DNA of 64,000 nucleotides from an uncultured Lachnospiraceae bacterium (GTDB lineage: Bacteria; Bacillota; Clostridia; Lachnospirales; Lachnospiraceae): positions 30,604 to 94,603 of the forward strand of contig CAKNHF010000008.1 of the NCBI GenBank assembly GCA_930972465.1, in the 5' to 3' direction. Below the pieces are notes generated by a model that was given only the letters and a program-made list of their open reading frames with translations, had not been told where the DNA came from and searched no databases. This document shows positions 24,754-32,778 of the stretch, one piece after another; within the stretch, counting starts at the first letter, position 1, and every line of letters starts with the position of its first letter. Made by a program: the position numbers and the translations under genes.

Positions 24754-25605
24754 TCACCTGGCGTTCTCCGGAATTTCCAGAGTGATCCTTCCCAGACGTC
24801 CGTTCCGGAAGTCGTCCAGAAGGATCCCTGCGGCTTTCTCTGTATCGAGCCCGCTGCCCTTCAGAAGGCAGTGTCTGCTCTCCGCGATCAGCCTCAGCTC
24901 CTCATACGGATCTTCCCCGGCCTCAATGGAATATTTTTCTTCCAGCACTCCGGGGTAGGAAGCGTTAAGAAAGCGGATAAGTTCTGCCGCGAGTTCCTCG
25001 GTCTGAAGAATCTCATCTTTGATTGAACCGATGAACGCAAGTTTAAGTCCCACTTCCTGATCCTCAAATTTCGGCCAGAGAATTCCGGGTGTATCCAGAA
25101 GCTCGACATTCTTATTCAGCCGGATCCACTGTTTGCCCTTTGTCACTCCCGGCTTGTTTCCTGTCTTCGCACAGGCTTTTCCTGCAAGTGCGTTGATAAA
25201 CGTCGATTTTCCCACATTGGGAATACCGACAACCATTGCCCTTACCGGGCGGTTCAGTATACCTCTTTTTCTGTCCCTCTCTGTCTTTTCACGGCAGGCC
25301 TCCTGAATGACAGACTGAATCGACTTGATTCCTCCGCCCTTCTTCGAATTCACCTTAACGGCAGGCCAGCCTTTTTCCCGGAAATACTCAATCCACTCAT
25401 CATTCCGGCTGTCCTCCGCCAGATCAGCCTTATTGAGAAGAATGAGCCGGGCCTTATTCCGGCCCAGCTCATCAATATCCGGATTTCTGCTGCTCAGAGG
25501 GATTCTGGCATCCACAAGTTCTATGATCAGATCGATCAGTTTTATATTTTCCTGCATCATTCGCCGGGCCTTGGTCATATGGCCCGGATACCACTGAAAA
25601 TGCAT
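24754..25605 (-). CDS. rbgA: Ribosome biogenesis GTPase RbgA (YlqF)
   Basis: This 283-residue circularly permuted GTPase helps mature the 50S subunit. Motifs appear in permuted order: G4 LLNKADLA (about residue 57), then G1 GIPNVGKSTFINAL (about 127), G2 GVTKGKQWI and G3 LLDTPGILWPK. The C-terminal ANTAR-like RNA-binding part follows. The conserved N-terminal QWYPGHMTKARR is intact. Position next to rplS and lepB matches the Bacillus order. Confidence 0.95.
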   Translation of the reverse strand: MHFQWYPGHMTKARRMMQENIKLIDLIIELVDARIPLSSRNPDIDELGRNKARLILLNKADLAEDSRNDEWIEYFREKGWPAVKVNSKKGGGIKSIQSVIQEACREKTERDRKRGILNRPVRAMVVGIPNVGKSTFINALAGKACAKTGNKPGVTKGKQWIRLNKNVELLDTPGILWPKFEDQEVGLKLAFIGSIKDEILQTEELAAELIRFLNASYPGVLEEKYSIEAGEDPYEELRLIAESRHCLLKGSGLDTEKAAGILLDDFRNGRLGRITLEIPENAR

Positions 25606-25615
25606 CTGTCTCCTC

Positions 25616-26278
25616 CTAATCCTTCACAAATCCAAAATTATCTCCAAAGTCCGCTGCAAACCACACTTTTCCATAAATATCATCAAGACTGACATTCCCT
25701 ATCGAAGCAGTCCTGCTGTCATCGCTGGCGCCTGCATTATCGCCGATCACAAAATATTCCTCTTCCCCCAGTTCCACAGGTTCCTCGGCGATTCCCGCAT
25801 AGCTGATCTCAGAAACGTAAATGTGGTCCTTCATCTCTTCGCCGTCGATATAGACATTTCCGTCCACGATCTGAACCGTCTCCCCCGGAAGTCCGACGAT
25901 CCGTTTGATCGAATAATGGACATTCTCATTGCCGTTGGGACGGAAAGCGATCACATCGCCTCTGGACGGATCCTTTATATTATAGAGGAACCTGTTCACA
26001 AGCACAATATCCCCGTTTTCAAGCGCGGGGCTCATCGAATCTCCCGCATTGCTCACCCTGCATCCAAACGCCAGTACGAGGAACACTGCAACCAGACACG
26101 TCAGTACGATCTCCACTGTCCATTTGATCAGTTCCCTGATGTTCACAGCACGGCTTTTTCCATTTTCAAACCGGAGTTTCTGTCTCCGATCCTCGAATCT
26201 CAGATTTCCCGTTCCGGATTTCTTACGGGGTTTGTGTGCCGGCTTTTTCCGTTTTCTGCGAAAATCCAAATCCTGCAT
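25616..26278 (-). CDS. lepB: Signal peptidase I (second), with long basic cytoplasmic N-terminus
   Basis: This 220-residue signal peptidase has catalytic Ser in NAGDSMSPALENGDIVLVNR and Lys in YSIKRIVGLPGETVQI, with the GDNAGASDDSRTASIG box. Unlike the other copy it carries about 55 extra N-terminal residues that are very basic (RRKRKKPAHKPRKKSG) before the single membrane helix (about 54-76). Two closely spaced paralogues may differ in substrate. It begins just after the rplS terminator. Confidence 0.92.
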   Translation of the reverse strand: MQDLDFRRKRKKPAHKPRKKSGTGNLRFEDRRQKLRFENGKSRAVNIRELIKWTVEIVLTCLVAVFLVLAFGCRVSNAGDSMSPALENGDIVLVNRFLYNIKDPSRGDVIAFRPNGNENVHYSIKRIVGLPGETVQIVDGNVYIDGEEMKDHIYVSEISYAGIAEEPVELGEEEYFVIGDNAGASDDSRTASIGNVSLDDIYGKVWFAADFGDNFGFVKD

Positions 26279-26296
26279 ATTTCCTCCATAAGCAAA

Positions 26297-26330
26297 AGAG
26301 GGACAAATACAGATCTGTAATTGTCCCTCT
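26297..26330 (-). terminator. Terminator after rplS
   Basis: AGAGGGACAA (26297-26306) pairs with TTGTCCCTCT (26321-26330); the inner TACAGATCTGTA extends the stem. The minus transcript then reads UUUUGCUU. It lies nine bases after the rplS stop and probably reduces readthrough to lepB. Confidence 0.75.
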
Positions 26331-26338
26331 CATGGTTA

Positions 26339-26686
26339 CTATTTTACTAATTCTTTTACCTTAGCAGCTTTACCCACGCGTTTTCTTAAGTAGTTCAGTT
26401 TCGCTCTTCTTACTTTACCTCTGCGGACAACTTCTACCTTCTCAACGTGCGGAGAGTGGATCGGCCATGTCTTCTCAACTCCGATTCCGTTTGATGTCTT
26501 TCTTACTGTGAAAGTAGCTCTCGCTCCGCCTCCCTGTTTCTTCAGGACTGTTCCCTCAAAAACCTGGATTCTTTCGCGGTTTCCCTCTTTGATCTTCGCG
26601 TGAACTCTTACAGTATCACCAACGTTAAACTGAGGAACCTCTGCCTTTAACTGCTCTGCTTCGATCTTCTTAATGATCTCGTTCAT
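26339..26686 (-). CDS. rplS: Ribosomal protein bL19
   Basis: This 115-residue 50S protein sits at the 30S-50S interface. It shows [76 protein letters not shown], the full bL19 pattern. The ATG at 26686 follows AAGGAGGTCACACAAA. It has its own promoter and a structured leader, and is followed by a terminator. Confidence 0.98.
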   Translation of the reverse strand: MNEIIKKIEAEQLKAEVPQFNVGDTVRVHAKIKEGNRERIQVFEGTVLKKQGGGARATFTVRKTSNGIGVEKTWPIHSPHVEKVEVVRRGKVRRAKLNYLRKRVGKAAKVKELVK

Positions 26687-26688
26687 TT

Positions 26689-26763
26689 TGTGTGACCTCC
26701 TTAATATTTGACGTTCTTAACACATCCTGTGTGCCAGAGGACCATCGCTCTTCTTTTCACAAC
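26689..26763 (-). promoter_or_regulatory. Leader of rplS, likely L19 ribosomal-protein leader
   Basis: From the predicted start near 26763 to the ribosome-binding site the leader contains GAGCGATGGTCCTCTGGCACACAGGATGTGTT. The GTCCTCTGGCACAC and ACAGGATGTGT parts can fold into a short stem. This resembles the L19 leader described upstream of rplS in Firmicutes. The identification is from memory of the motif and was not tested with a covariance model. Confidence 0.5.
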
Positions 26764-26769
26764 TGTTGT

Positions 26770-26798
26770 AGTTTACCATATTTCCTTTGTGATTGCAA
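26770..26798 (-). promoter_or_regulatory. rplS promoter
   Basis: TTGCAA (26793-26798), a 17-bp spacer and TAAACT (26770-26775) on the minus strand, in the trmD-rplS gap. It gives rplS its own promoter. Confidence 0.65.
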
Positions 26799-26825
26799 GC
26801 CCTGTCCGAAAATTTTTATTTCCGC

Positions 26826-27635
26826 TCAATTCTGAGCCTCCTGTGAAGCCAGCCATTCCTTCTCCTTCTCAGTCAGCTCACACTTCTCCAGAAGGTCAGG
26901 TCTTCTTTCCTTTGTCCGGAGAATAGACTGCTCTCTCCTCCACTTTTCTATATTGGCGTGATGCCCGGACAGAAGAACCGGCGGCACTTTTTTCCCGTGC
27001 CACTCCTCAGGTCTGGAATACTGGGGATACTCCAGAAGATTGTCCTGAAATGATTCAAATTCCGCTGACACATCATTGTGCAGCACTCCGGGAACCAGCC
27101 GGGATATGGTATCCACCATGACCATGGCCGGAAGCTCCCCGCCCGTCAGCACGTAATCGCCTATGGAGACATAATCCGTGACGATCTCTTCCAGAACCCG
27201 TTCGTCGATCCCTTCATAATGTCCGCACAGCAGGATCAGATCCTCTTCCTGCGCCAGTTCTTCAGCCATTTTCTGAGTAAACACATCGCCCTGAGGGGAT
27301 AGATAGACCACCCTCGGTCTCTTCGCCGCGGTTTCCGGCTGCACGGATGCTTCCGGGACATCCGTCTGTCCCCTGCCCTCTGCCTGGCCACACCGCTCCA
27401 GGATCTTTTCTTCCACCGCCCTGTACGCCAGGTATACCGGTTCTGCCTGCATGAGCATGCCTGCTCCGCCCCCGTAGGGATAATCATCCACACTCTGATG
27501 CTTATTAAAGGCATAATCCCTGATGTTCACCGCTTCGATCGAGAGCAGACCTGCATTCACCGCTCTGCCGATGATACTTGTATTCAGACCGCTCATCACC
27601 ATGTCAGGGAAGAGCGTAAGTATATGAAAATTCAT
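26826..27635 (-). CDS. trmD: tRNA (guanine37-N1)-methyltransferase
   Basis: This 269-residue SPOUT methyltransferase makes m1G37 in tRNA and prevents frameshifting. Motifs: [70 protein letters not shown] and [29 protein letters not shown] (the trefoil knot). It is about 25 residues longer than usual owing to a Gly/Glu/Pro-rich insertion at about 79-106, before RVVYLSP. The insertion has no obvious fold. It lies 19 bp after rimM, in the conserved rimM-trmD-rplS order. Confidence 0.96.
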   Translation of the reverse strand: MNFHILTLFPDMVMSGLNTSIIGRAVNAGLLSIEAVNIRDYAFNKHQSVDDYPYGGGAGMLMQAEPVYLAYRAVEEKILERCGQAEGRGQTDVPEASVQPETAAKRPRVVYLSPQGDVFTQKMAEELAQEEDLILLCGHYEGIDERVLEEIVTDYVSIGDYVLTGGELPAMVMVDTISRLVPGVLHNDVSAEFESFQDNLLEYPQYSRPEEWHGKKVPPVLLSGHHANIEKWRREQSILRTKERRPDLLEKCELTEKEKEWLASQEAQN

Positions 27636-27654
27636 ACGGCTGTTCTCCTTCCTG

Positions 27655-28158
27655 TTATATCAGTCCGTCCATGATCCGCACCGTCATTCTGTTCTCCTCC
27701 GGATCCACATTCAGCACACACTGCCGGATCGCCGGAATGAGAACTTCCCCATGGCTGTCCGAATCCACGATATATACTTCATTTGCCCCTGTCTCCATAA
27801 CATCCCGGAGCACACCGAAGTGTCCTTCCTCCGTAAATACGTCCATCCCGATCAGATCTGCGATATAATATTCGTCTTTGTCAAGCTCCACGGCGTCCTC
27901 CCTGGACACAAGAAGGCTTCTGCCCTTATATCTCTCAATATCATTGATATTGTCAATGCCTTTGAATTTCACAATGACAAACTGCTTGAAAAACTTTACG
28001 GACTGAATCTCAAGACCGATCCGCTCTTTTCCCGTATCAAGCAGCACGCTTTTCAGCTGTTTAAAGCGGGCGGCATCATCCGTTGTGGGAAACACCTTCA
28101 CTTCTCCCCTTATGCCATGTGTTGACGATATCACTCCAACCTGAAGAAATTGCTCCAT
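27655..28158 (-). CDS. rimM: Ribosome maturation factor RimM
   Basis: This 167-residue protein assists 16S processing and 30S head assembly. N-terminal half: [25 protein letters not shown]-terminal PRC-barrel: [22 protein letters not shown] and [31 protein letters not shown]. Length is normal. It follows khpA after a small terminator-like hairpin. Confidence 0.95.
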   Translation of the reverse strand: MEQFLQVGVISSTHGIRGEVKVFPTTDDAARFKQLKSVLLDTGKERIGLEIQSVKFFKQFVIVKFKGIDNINDIERYKGRSLLVSREDAVELDKDEYYIADLIGMDVFTEEGHFGVLRDVMETGANEVYIVDSDSHGEVLIPAIRQCVLNVDPEENRMTVRIMDGLI

Positions 28159-28197
28159 TGTCTGTCTCCTCCGAATCCGTTTTAAAAGGAAAAGAAA

Positions 28198-28231
28198 GGG
28201 GCAGACCCAACGCCGACGCGAAGGCTGTCCC
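28198..28231 (-). terminator. Hairpin between khpA and rimM
   Basis: GGGACAG on the minus transcript (from 28225-28231) pairs with CTGCCCC (28198-28204), and the transcript then reads UUUCUUUUCC. It looks like an attenuator within the ribosomal operon. The stem is short. Confidence 0.4.
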
Positions 28232-28246
28232 TCTTCCTGTCATCTT

Positions 28247-28474
28247 TTATACAATATCGACAACAACCCTTTTATCTTCTTTGGCCGCTGCCGCCTTGAC
28301 CACGGCACGGATCGCCTTGGCGATGCGTCCCTGCTTTCCGATCACTTTCCCCATGTCGCCTTCCGCAACATGCAGCTCAAGCACGGTGGTCCGCCCTTCT
28401 TTTTTCTCACTGACCGAAACTTCGTCCGGATTATCCACGAGGGCTTTTGCGATAACTTCAACTAAATCTTTCAT
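28247..28474 (-). CDS. khpA: KH-domain RNA-binding protein KhpA (YlqC)
   Basis: This 75-residue protein is a single KH domain with the GxxG loop in GKVIGKQGRIAKAIRAVVKAAA. In Firmicutes KhpA pairs with KhpB/Jag and affects cell elongation and RNA binding. Its place between rpsP and rimM is conserved. Confidence 0.93.
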   Translation of the reverse strand: MKDLVEVIAKALVDNPDEVSVSEKKEGRTTVLELHVAEGDMGKVIGKQGRIAKAIRAVVKAAAAKEDKRVVVDIV

Positions 28475-28499
28475 TTACGCGCACCTCCGCGAAAACAAC

Positions 28500-28745
28500 T
28501 TATTTCTCGATTCCTGCTGCCTTGAAGATCTTTCCGACAACCTCAGTCGGCTGCGCACCGTTGTTGAGCCATTTCTTAGCTGCTTCCTCGTTTACTTTGA
28601 TTGCGCTCGGCTCCTGATTCGGATCATATGTTCCGATCTCTTCAATAAATCTTCCGTCTCTCGGGGACCTTGAATCAGCCACTACGATTCTATAAAAAGG
28701 AGCCTTCTTCTGTCCCATTCTTCTTAATCTGATCTTTACTGCCAT
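28500..28745 (-). CDS. rpsP: Ribosomal protein bS16
   Basis: This 81-residue 30S protein shows [40 protein letters not shown] and [15 protein letters not shown], the full bS16 pattern. It lies 68 bp after ffh. Its ATG follows AGAGGTGAAAGAAA. Confidence 0.98.
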   Translation of the reverse strand: MAVKIRLRRMGQKKAPFYRIVVADSRSPRDGRFIEEIGTYDPNQEPSAIKVNEEAAKKWLNNGAQPTEVVGKIFKAAGIEK

Positions 28746-28813
28746 TTTCTTTCACCTCTGCTTAAAATTTCTTTTTATTTACTGTTTCTGCCGTCTCCGG
28801 CATGATCTATGTG

Positions 28814-30169
28814 TTAAAAGGGAAGTTTGAATCTGCCCCTTTTTCCACCTTTGCCACCCATAAGTCCCGGAAGCTTCTTCATCATTTTCCTGGACTCATT
28901 GAACTGTTTCACCATGCGGTTCACTTCCGCTATATCAACCCCGGCCCCTCTGGCGATGCGGTGCTTTCTCGATGGATTCAGAAGATCGGGATTCCTTCTT
29001 TCCTCCGGGGTCATCGAGTAGATCATGGCCTCCATTCTCGCCATTTTCTTCTCGTTTTCTTCGGAATCCAGATCCGGCATCTTACCGCCCAGATTTCCAA
29101 GTCCCGGCATCATGCTCATGATGCTGGACAGGCCGCCCATCTTGCGCATCTGCGCCATGCTTTCGAGATAATCGTCGAAATCAAACTGGGCCTTCTTCAT
29201 CTTGTCGGCCATCTGTCTGGCCTTGCCCTCATCCATCTCCGCTCCTGCTTTTTCGATCAGGGTGAGGACATCTCCCATCCCGAGGATACGGGACGCCATA
29301 CGGTCAGGGTAGAACTGTTCCAGATCGGAAAGCTTCTCTCCCATACCTGCATAAAGAATCGGCCTTCCTGTGACTGCCCGGATGGAAAGGGCAGCGCCGC
29401 CTCTCGTGTCACCGTCAAGCTTTGTGACGATAACGCCGTCAATCCCTATCTTGTCATTGAATGTGCCGGCTACATTGACCGCATCCTGTCCGGTCATCGC
29501 ATCCACCACAAGGATGGTCTGATGTACGGTCACTGCTTCCTTGATCTCCTGAAGCTCTGCCATCATGTCTTCATCGATATGAAGACGTCCGGCTGTATCC
29601 AGGATCACAATATTGTTGCTGTTCTTCGCCGCATGTTCCACTGCAGCCCTGGCGATGTCTGCGGGCCGGTTCTTATCTCCCATTGAGAATACTTCCACGC
29701 CCTGCTTTTCGCCGTTTATCTGCAGCTGTCTGATCGCAGCCGGACGGTAAACATCACATGCCACAAGCAGAGGTTTCTTCCCTTTTAACTTGAATTTCCC
29801 CGCCAGTTTTGCAGTCGTCGTCGTCTTACCGGCTCCCTGAAGGCCGACCATCATAATGACCGTCATGGCACTTCCCGGCTGAAGCCTGATCTCCGTAGTC
29901 TCAGATCCCATAAGCTTTATGAGCTCTTCATTGACGATCTTGATCACCATCTGTCCGGGATTCAGTCCGTTCATCACATCCTGTCCGACCGCACGTTCCT
30001 GTACGTCTTTTATGAAGCTTTTCACGACCTTGAAATTGACATCGGCTTCGAGGAGCGCCATTTTAACTTCTTTCAAAGCAACTTTTACGTCATCCTCGGT
30101 AAGCCTTCCCTTGCTGCGCAGGTTCTTGAACACATTCTGAAGTTTTTCGGTTAAGCTGTCAAATGCCAT
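28814..30169 (-). CDS. ffh: Signal recognition particle protein Ffh
   Basis: This 451-residue SRP GTPase delivers nascent membrane and secreted proteins to FtsY. The N domain is at 1-90. The G domain has GLQGAGKTTTTAKLAG, the DTAGRLHID box and TKLDGDTRGGAALS. The M domain starts near 300 and includes the RNA-binding helix region RKHRIARGAGVDIAEVNRMVKQF. The C-terminus is rich in Met, Gly and Lys, as expected. It follows ylxM by one base. Confidence 0.98.
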   Translation of the reverse strand: MAFDSLTEKLQNVFKNLRSKGRLTEDDVKVALKEVKMALLEADVNFKVVKSFIKDVQERAVGQDVMNGLNPGQMVIKIVNEELIKLMGSETTEIRLQPGSAMTVIMMVGLQGAGKTTTTAKLAGKFKLKGKKPLLVACDVYRPAAIRQLQINGEKQGVEVFSMGDKNRPADIARAAVEHAAKNSNNIVILDTAGRLHIDEDMMAELQEIKEAVTVHQTILVVDAMTGQDAVNVAGTFNDKIGIDGVIVTKLDGDTRGGAALSIRAVTGRPILYAGMGEKLSDLEQFYPDRMASRILGMGDVLTLIEKAGAEMDEGKARQMADKMKKAQFDFDDYLESMAQMRKMGGLSSIMSMMPGLGNLGGKMPDLDSEENEKKMARMEAMIYSMTPEERRNPDLLNPSRKHRIARGAGVDIAEVNRMVKQFNESRKMMKKLPGLMGGKGGKRGRFKLPF

Positions 30170-30170
30170 T

Positions 30171-30521
30171 CTATAACTCCTCTATGATCGCATCCGTGAT
30201 CTCGCGGATACGGGCCACTATTTCTCCGGGATCTCTTTTCTCCCGCTCGCATTCCCCGAGTATCTGCTCTATCCGGTTCGCCTTGTCTCTTATGGAAAGA
30301 AATTTCTCCACCAGATGCAGCTTTGACTCATAGCCTTCCAGTGTCTTCTGGCAGCGCTTTACGAGATCGTGGACTCCCTGCCGGCTGATACCCGCAGTCT
30401 CGGCGATCTCGCTGAGCGACAGGTCATCCAGAACGAACTGTTCGTATATCTCTTTCTGATGGGCAGTGAGAAGTTCCCCGTAAAAATCATATAATAATGT
30501 CTGTTCTAAGATCTCATTCAT
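30171..30521 (-). CDS. ylxM: YlxM-family SRP accessory DNA-binding-like protein
   Basis: The start is set at ATG 30521 (MNEILEQTLLYDFYGELLT), seven bases after GAGGTGA; the upstream frame is leader. The 116-residue product has a sigma-70 region-4-like helix-turn-helix: HQKEIYEQFVLDDLSLSEIAETAGISRQGVHDLVKRC. YlxM is a conserved partner gene of ffh and stimulates SRP GTPase activity in streptococci. A strong promoter lies just upstream. Confidence 0.93.
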   Translation of the reverse strand: MNEILEQTLLYDFYGELLTAHQKEIYEQFVLDDLSLSEIAETAGISRQGVHDLVKRCQKTLEGYESKLHLVEKFLSIRDKANRIEQILGECEREKRDPGEIVARIREITDAIIEEL

Positions 30522-30537
30522 CGCTGTCACCTCTGGT

Positions 30538-30566
30538 ATCATACACGAAAGAGGCAGGTCTGTCAA
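30538..30566 (-). promoter_or_regulatory. ylxM-ffh operon promoter
   Basis: TTGACA (30561-30566), a 17-bp spacer and TATGAT (30538-30543) on the minus strand. Its start falls just before the ylxM ribosome-binding site, giving a very short leader. It separates the ylxM-ffh operon from the subtilase gene. Confidence 0.8.
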
Positions 30567-30577
30567 GTGTTTTTTCT

Positions 30578-31483
30578 TTACACCCGCAGCAGGCGTTCCA
30601 CATTAAGAAGCCCCCATCCGGATTCTGTCCCCGGGTATCTGATACAGGATTCCCGGATCTTCAGTTTTGCTTCTACATTCGTCATATCGGGATATTTGGA
30701 GAGCAGACATGCCAGAGCACCCGATACGACAGGCGTGGCCATTGACGTTCCGCTCTTGACCGTATATAGGTGCTCTCCCGGCAGAGAATATTTTCCGTTA
30801 CAGCTTATAATGCCGGTCCCGGGAGCGAAAACATCCGGTTTTACAATACATTCCGAAGTCGGTCCCCGGCCGGAATAGTTCAGTTTTTTTCTTGAACAGC
30901 CTGAGGGCCCCGGCCGATCGGGCACTCCTGCCGTGATTACCTTCCTGCTGGTTCCCGGGACAGCAACAGATCCGGGTTCCGGCCCGTAATTTCCCGCCGA
31001 GACAACTACGATCAGCCCCGCATCCCAGAGATCCTCTACCGCCTTCAGCAGTCTGGCCTTCTGTCTGTCGGCAAGTCCCGGCTGGGTCCCCACTGAAATA
31101 TTGACGATCCGGATCCGGAATCTTGCCTTCTCAGACATGACCCACTCCATTCCTCTCAGTATATGATCCACATCGCCGTTCCCGTCCCGGTCCAGCACTT
31201 TCCCGATCAACAGCTCCGCATCCGGCGCCATCCCCGCATAACTCCCCGCAGACGCCAGACCGTTTCCCGCCATTATTCCCGCCACATGTGTCCCATGTCC
31301 GGAGTCATCATAACAGCCGGAAGAATCATTTATGAAGTCCCTGAATCCCACAATCCCGTCCCTGAGATCCGGATGTACGGAAATCCCCGTGTCCAGAACA
31401 GCCGTACATATATTTTTGCCGCAGTACTTCCCGGTGACAGTGTCATCACACCAGTACCCGACAGTCTGTTTCACCCATCTCAT
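30578..31483 (-). CDS. Subtilisin-like (S8) serine protease without signal peptide
   Basis: This 301-residue protein has the complete S8 triad: Asp31 in AVLDTGISVHPDL, His64 in SGHGTHVAGIMAGNG and Ser247 in KSGTSMATPVVSGALACLLS, plus the oxyanion Asn165 in VVSAGNYGPEPG. It begins almost directly with the catalytic domain (MRWVKQTVGYWCDDTVTGKYCG). No signal peptide or long propeptide is visible, so it resembles intracellular subtilisins. Several cysteines are present. It is upstream of ylxM-ffh on the same strand but promoters suggest separate units. Substrate unknown. Confidence 0.88.
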   Translation of the reverse strand: MRWVKQTVGYWCDDTVTGKYCGKNICTAVLDTGISVHPDLRDGIVGFRDFINDSSGCYDDSGHGTHVAGIMAGNGLASAGSYAGMAPDAELLIGKVLDRDGNGDVDHILRGMEWVMSEKARFRIRIVNISVGTQPGLADRQKARLLKAVEDLWDAGLIVVVSAGNYGPEPGSVAVPGTSRKVITAGVPDRPGPSGCSRKKLNYSGRGPTSECIVKPDVFAPGTGIISCNGKYSLPGEHLYTVKSGTSMATPVVSGALACLLSKYPDMTNVEAKLKIRESCIRYPGTESGWGLLNVERLLRV

Positions 31484-31579
31484 GATAAAATTCCTTTTTT
31501 ATTCAGAATATTCCTGACATGTGCAATTGGCATCGGGTCTTTCCCCGAAATCCTGATCAATAAATTCAGATACTCAATC

Positions 31580-31606
31580 ACACTTTTCCGGCTGCGGCAT
31601 AGTATA
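31580..31606 (+). promoter_or_regulatory. Sigma-K-like promoter of the cysteine-rich protein gene
   Basis: AC (31580-31581), 16 bp, then CATAGTATA (31598-31606) fits the mother-cell sigma-K pattern AC-N16/17-CATANNNTA exactly. The start would be about 30 nt before the GGAGG site. The match is short, so it is suggestive only. Confidence 0.5.
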
Positions 31607-31640
31607 AAACTGTAAATAAACCTAATTTGGAGGATTTAAC

Positions 31641-31850
31641 ATGAGTGATTTAACTGCTACAAACTGTGGATGCGGATGCGAGAACGGAAACGGAATGTCT
31701 TCCTGTCTGTGGATTATCCTTCTTCTCTGCTGCTGCGGCGGATGCGGAAACGGATTCAGCGGAAACGGATTCGGAAATGACAGCTGCCTGTGGATCATCC
31801 TTCTTCTCTGCTGCTGCGGCGGGTTCGGAAACAATGGCTGCGGATGCTGA
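31641..31850 (+). CDS. Small cysteine/glycine-rich protein with tandem hydrophobic repeat
   Basis: This 69-residue protein has 14 cysteines. The unit SCLWIILLLCCCGG occurs twice (21-34 and 48-61) with a 27-residue period, separated by Gly/Asn-rich linkers (CGNGFSGNGFGND). The two units are almost identical in DNA as well, so the duplication is recent or homogenised. Similar small high-cysteine proteins occur in Lachnospiraceae and have sometimes been named after insect chorion proteins, but their function is not known. ATG follows TTTGGAGGATTTAAC. The sigma-K-like promoter suggests a spore-coat or outer-layer protein; this is inference. A strong terminator follows. Confidence 0.8.
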   Translation: MSDLTATNCGCGCENGNGMSSCLWIILLLCCCGGCGNGFSGNGFGNDSCLWIILLLCCCGGFGNNGCGC

Positions 31851-31880
31851 TCCTTCCGGCATACTTCTGCAGACAAACAA

Positions 31881-31916
31881 AGGCGTGCGGGGCCGAATCC
31901 TGCACGCCTCTTTTTT
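31881..31916 (+). terminator. Terminator of the cysteine-rich protein gene
   Basis: AGGCGTGC (31881-31888) pairs with GCACGCCT (31902-31909), extended by three inner pairs, followed by C and six T (31911-31916). A textbook intrinsic terminator on the plus strand. Confidence 0.9.
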
Positions 31917-32003
31917 GCGCTTGTGACGAACCAAAACCCGGACTCCGGGCTTACATAAGCCGGCCGGAGAAAGCGTCTGACGGCCGCCAGCACCCTCAGC
32001 GCA

Positions 32004-32156
32004 TCAGTTTTTGTCTCTTCTCATCTCTGTTCTGTTTTCCCGGGAATCGCCATGTTCCCTCTTCTCCTCATCGAGCCGCTGCTTCAGCATGCATTCTTCG
32101 TCGATCTCATACACTGCATTTCCCTCAATGATCAGTTTCCTGGACATAAGCTTCAT
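32004..32156 (-). CDS. Small acidic/basic conserved-looking protein (50 aa), function unknown
   Basis: A short frame encodes MKLMSRKLIIEGNAVYEIDE followed by ECMLKQRLDEEKREHG and a basic tail ending MRRDKN. The beta-type start LIIEGNAVYEIDEEC followed by a charged helix recalls small proteins common in Lachnospiraceae. AAAGGAAC precedes the first ATG (32156); a second ATG at 32147 (MSRKL) has a better-spaced AGGA. A hairpin with CCGGCTTA/TAAGCC arms followed by a T-run (about 31935-31965) ends the transcript. It is convergent with the cysteine-rich gene. Function unknown; not a shadow of another gene. Confidence 0.55.
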   Translation of the reverse strand: MKLMSRKLIIEGNAVYEIDEECMLKQRLDEEKREHGDSRENRTEMRRDKN

Positions 32157-32298
32157 GTTCCTTTCTGTTTTCTTTCCTTGACTGTTCAGTATTTATAATA
32201 TGAAGCGCCTCTCAAAAAGGCACGCCATATTATTTCCGATATTCATATTTTTATACTCTGACACATATATATTTACAACGCTACACCCGGGAGTGCCT

Positions 32299-32778
32299 AT
32301 GGATGAGAAAACGCCGCGTCCCATGACACCGTTTGACGAACTTGTCACTTCACCTCAGCTGCAGGTCATAAAGCTTCTCCTTCCGTACGCTCCTGTGTCC
32401 CAGCAGCGTATTTTAGCTGCCTTTATCAAACTGTTTGAGCTGAGACAGACAATCCTGTTTTTCAATGGTTTCCGGCATATGCCCGAACCGGACGGCCAGG
32501 GAGATTCCGCGGACGCCTCCGACAATATCCTGAAGTGCATCCGCCCCTATCTTGATCCCGGGCAGGCTGAAATGATGGATATGGCAGTGAATATGAGGGA
32601 CATTATGGACATGGCCGAAATGATGCGCAGCAGCGCAGATGAAAACGGATCTTTCGATCCGGCTGAGATGATGCTGGGCATGCTCTCTCCCGAGCAGAAG
32701 GAAATGTTTGAGACATACAGCGCCATGTTCTCACAGCCCCTGGATAACACGATGAAAGGAGATGACAGCAGTGAATGA
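32299..32778 (+). CDS. Hypothetical methionine-rich helical protein
   Basis: The start is placed at ATG 32299 (MDEKTPRPMTPFDELVTSPQ), after GGGAGTGCCT; codons upstream lack a ribosome-binding site. The 159-residue product is soluble and mostly helical: LQVIKLLLPYAPVSQQRILAAFIKLFELRQTILFF, then an acidic Met-rich helix MMDMAVNMRDIMDMAEMM. No known domain was recognised. It overlaps the next gene by eight bases, and both look like one conserved pair of unknown function. Confidence 0.65.
   Translation: MDEKTPRPMTPFDELVTSPQLQVIKLLLPYAPVSQQRILAAFIKLFELRQTILFFNGFRHMPEPDGQGDSADASDNILKCIRPYLDPGQAEMMDMAVNMRDIMDMAEMMRSSADENGSFDPAEMMLGMLSPEQKEMFETYSAMFSQPLDNTMKGDDSSE

Noticed and set aside
25616-26278. 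Second lepB as a duplication artefact
   Set aside because: The two signal peptidases differ along their whole length and in the N-terminal extension, so they are true paralogues.
31666-31926. Ser/Ala-rich frame of 86 codons overlapping the cysteine-rich gene
   Set aside because: It is a frame shadow of the repetitive DNA at 31641-31850. The Cys-rich frame has the ribosome-binding site and the terminator.
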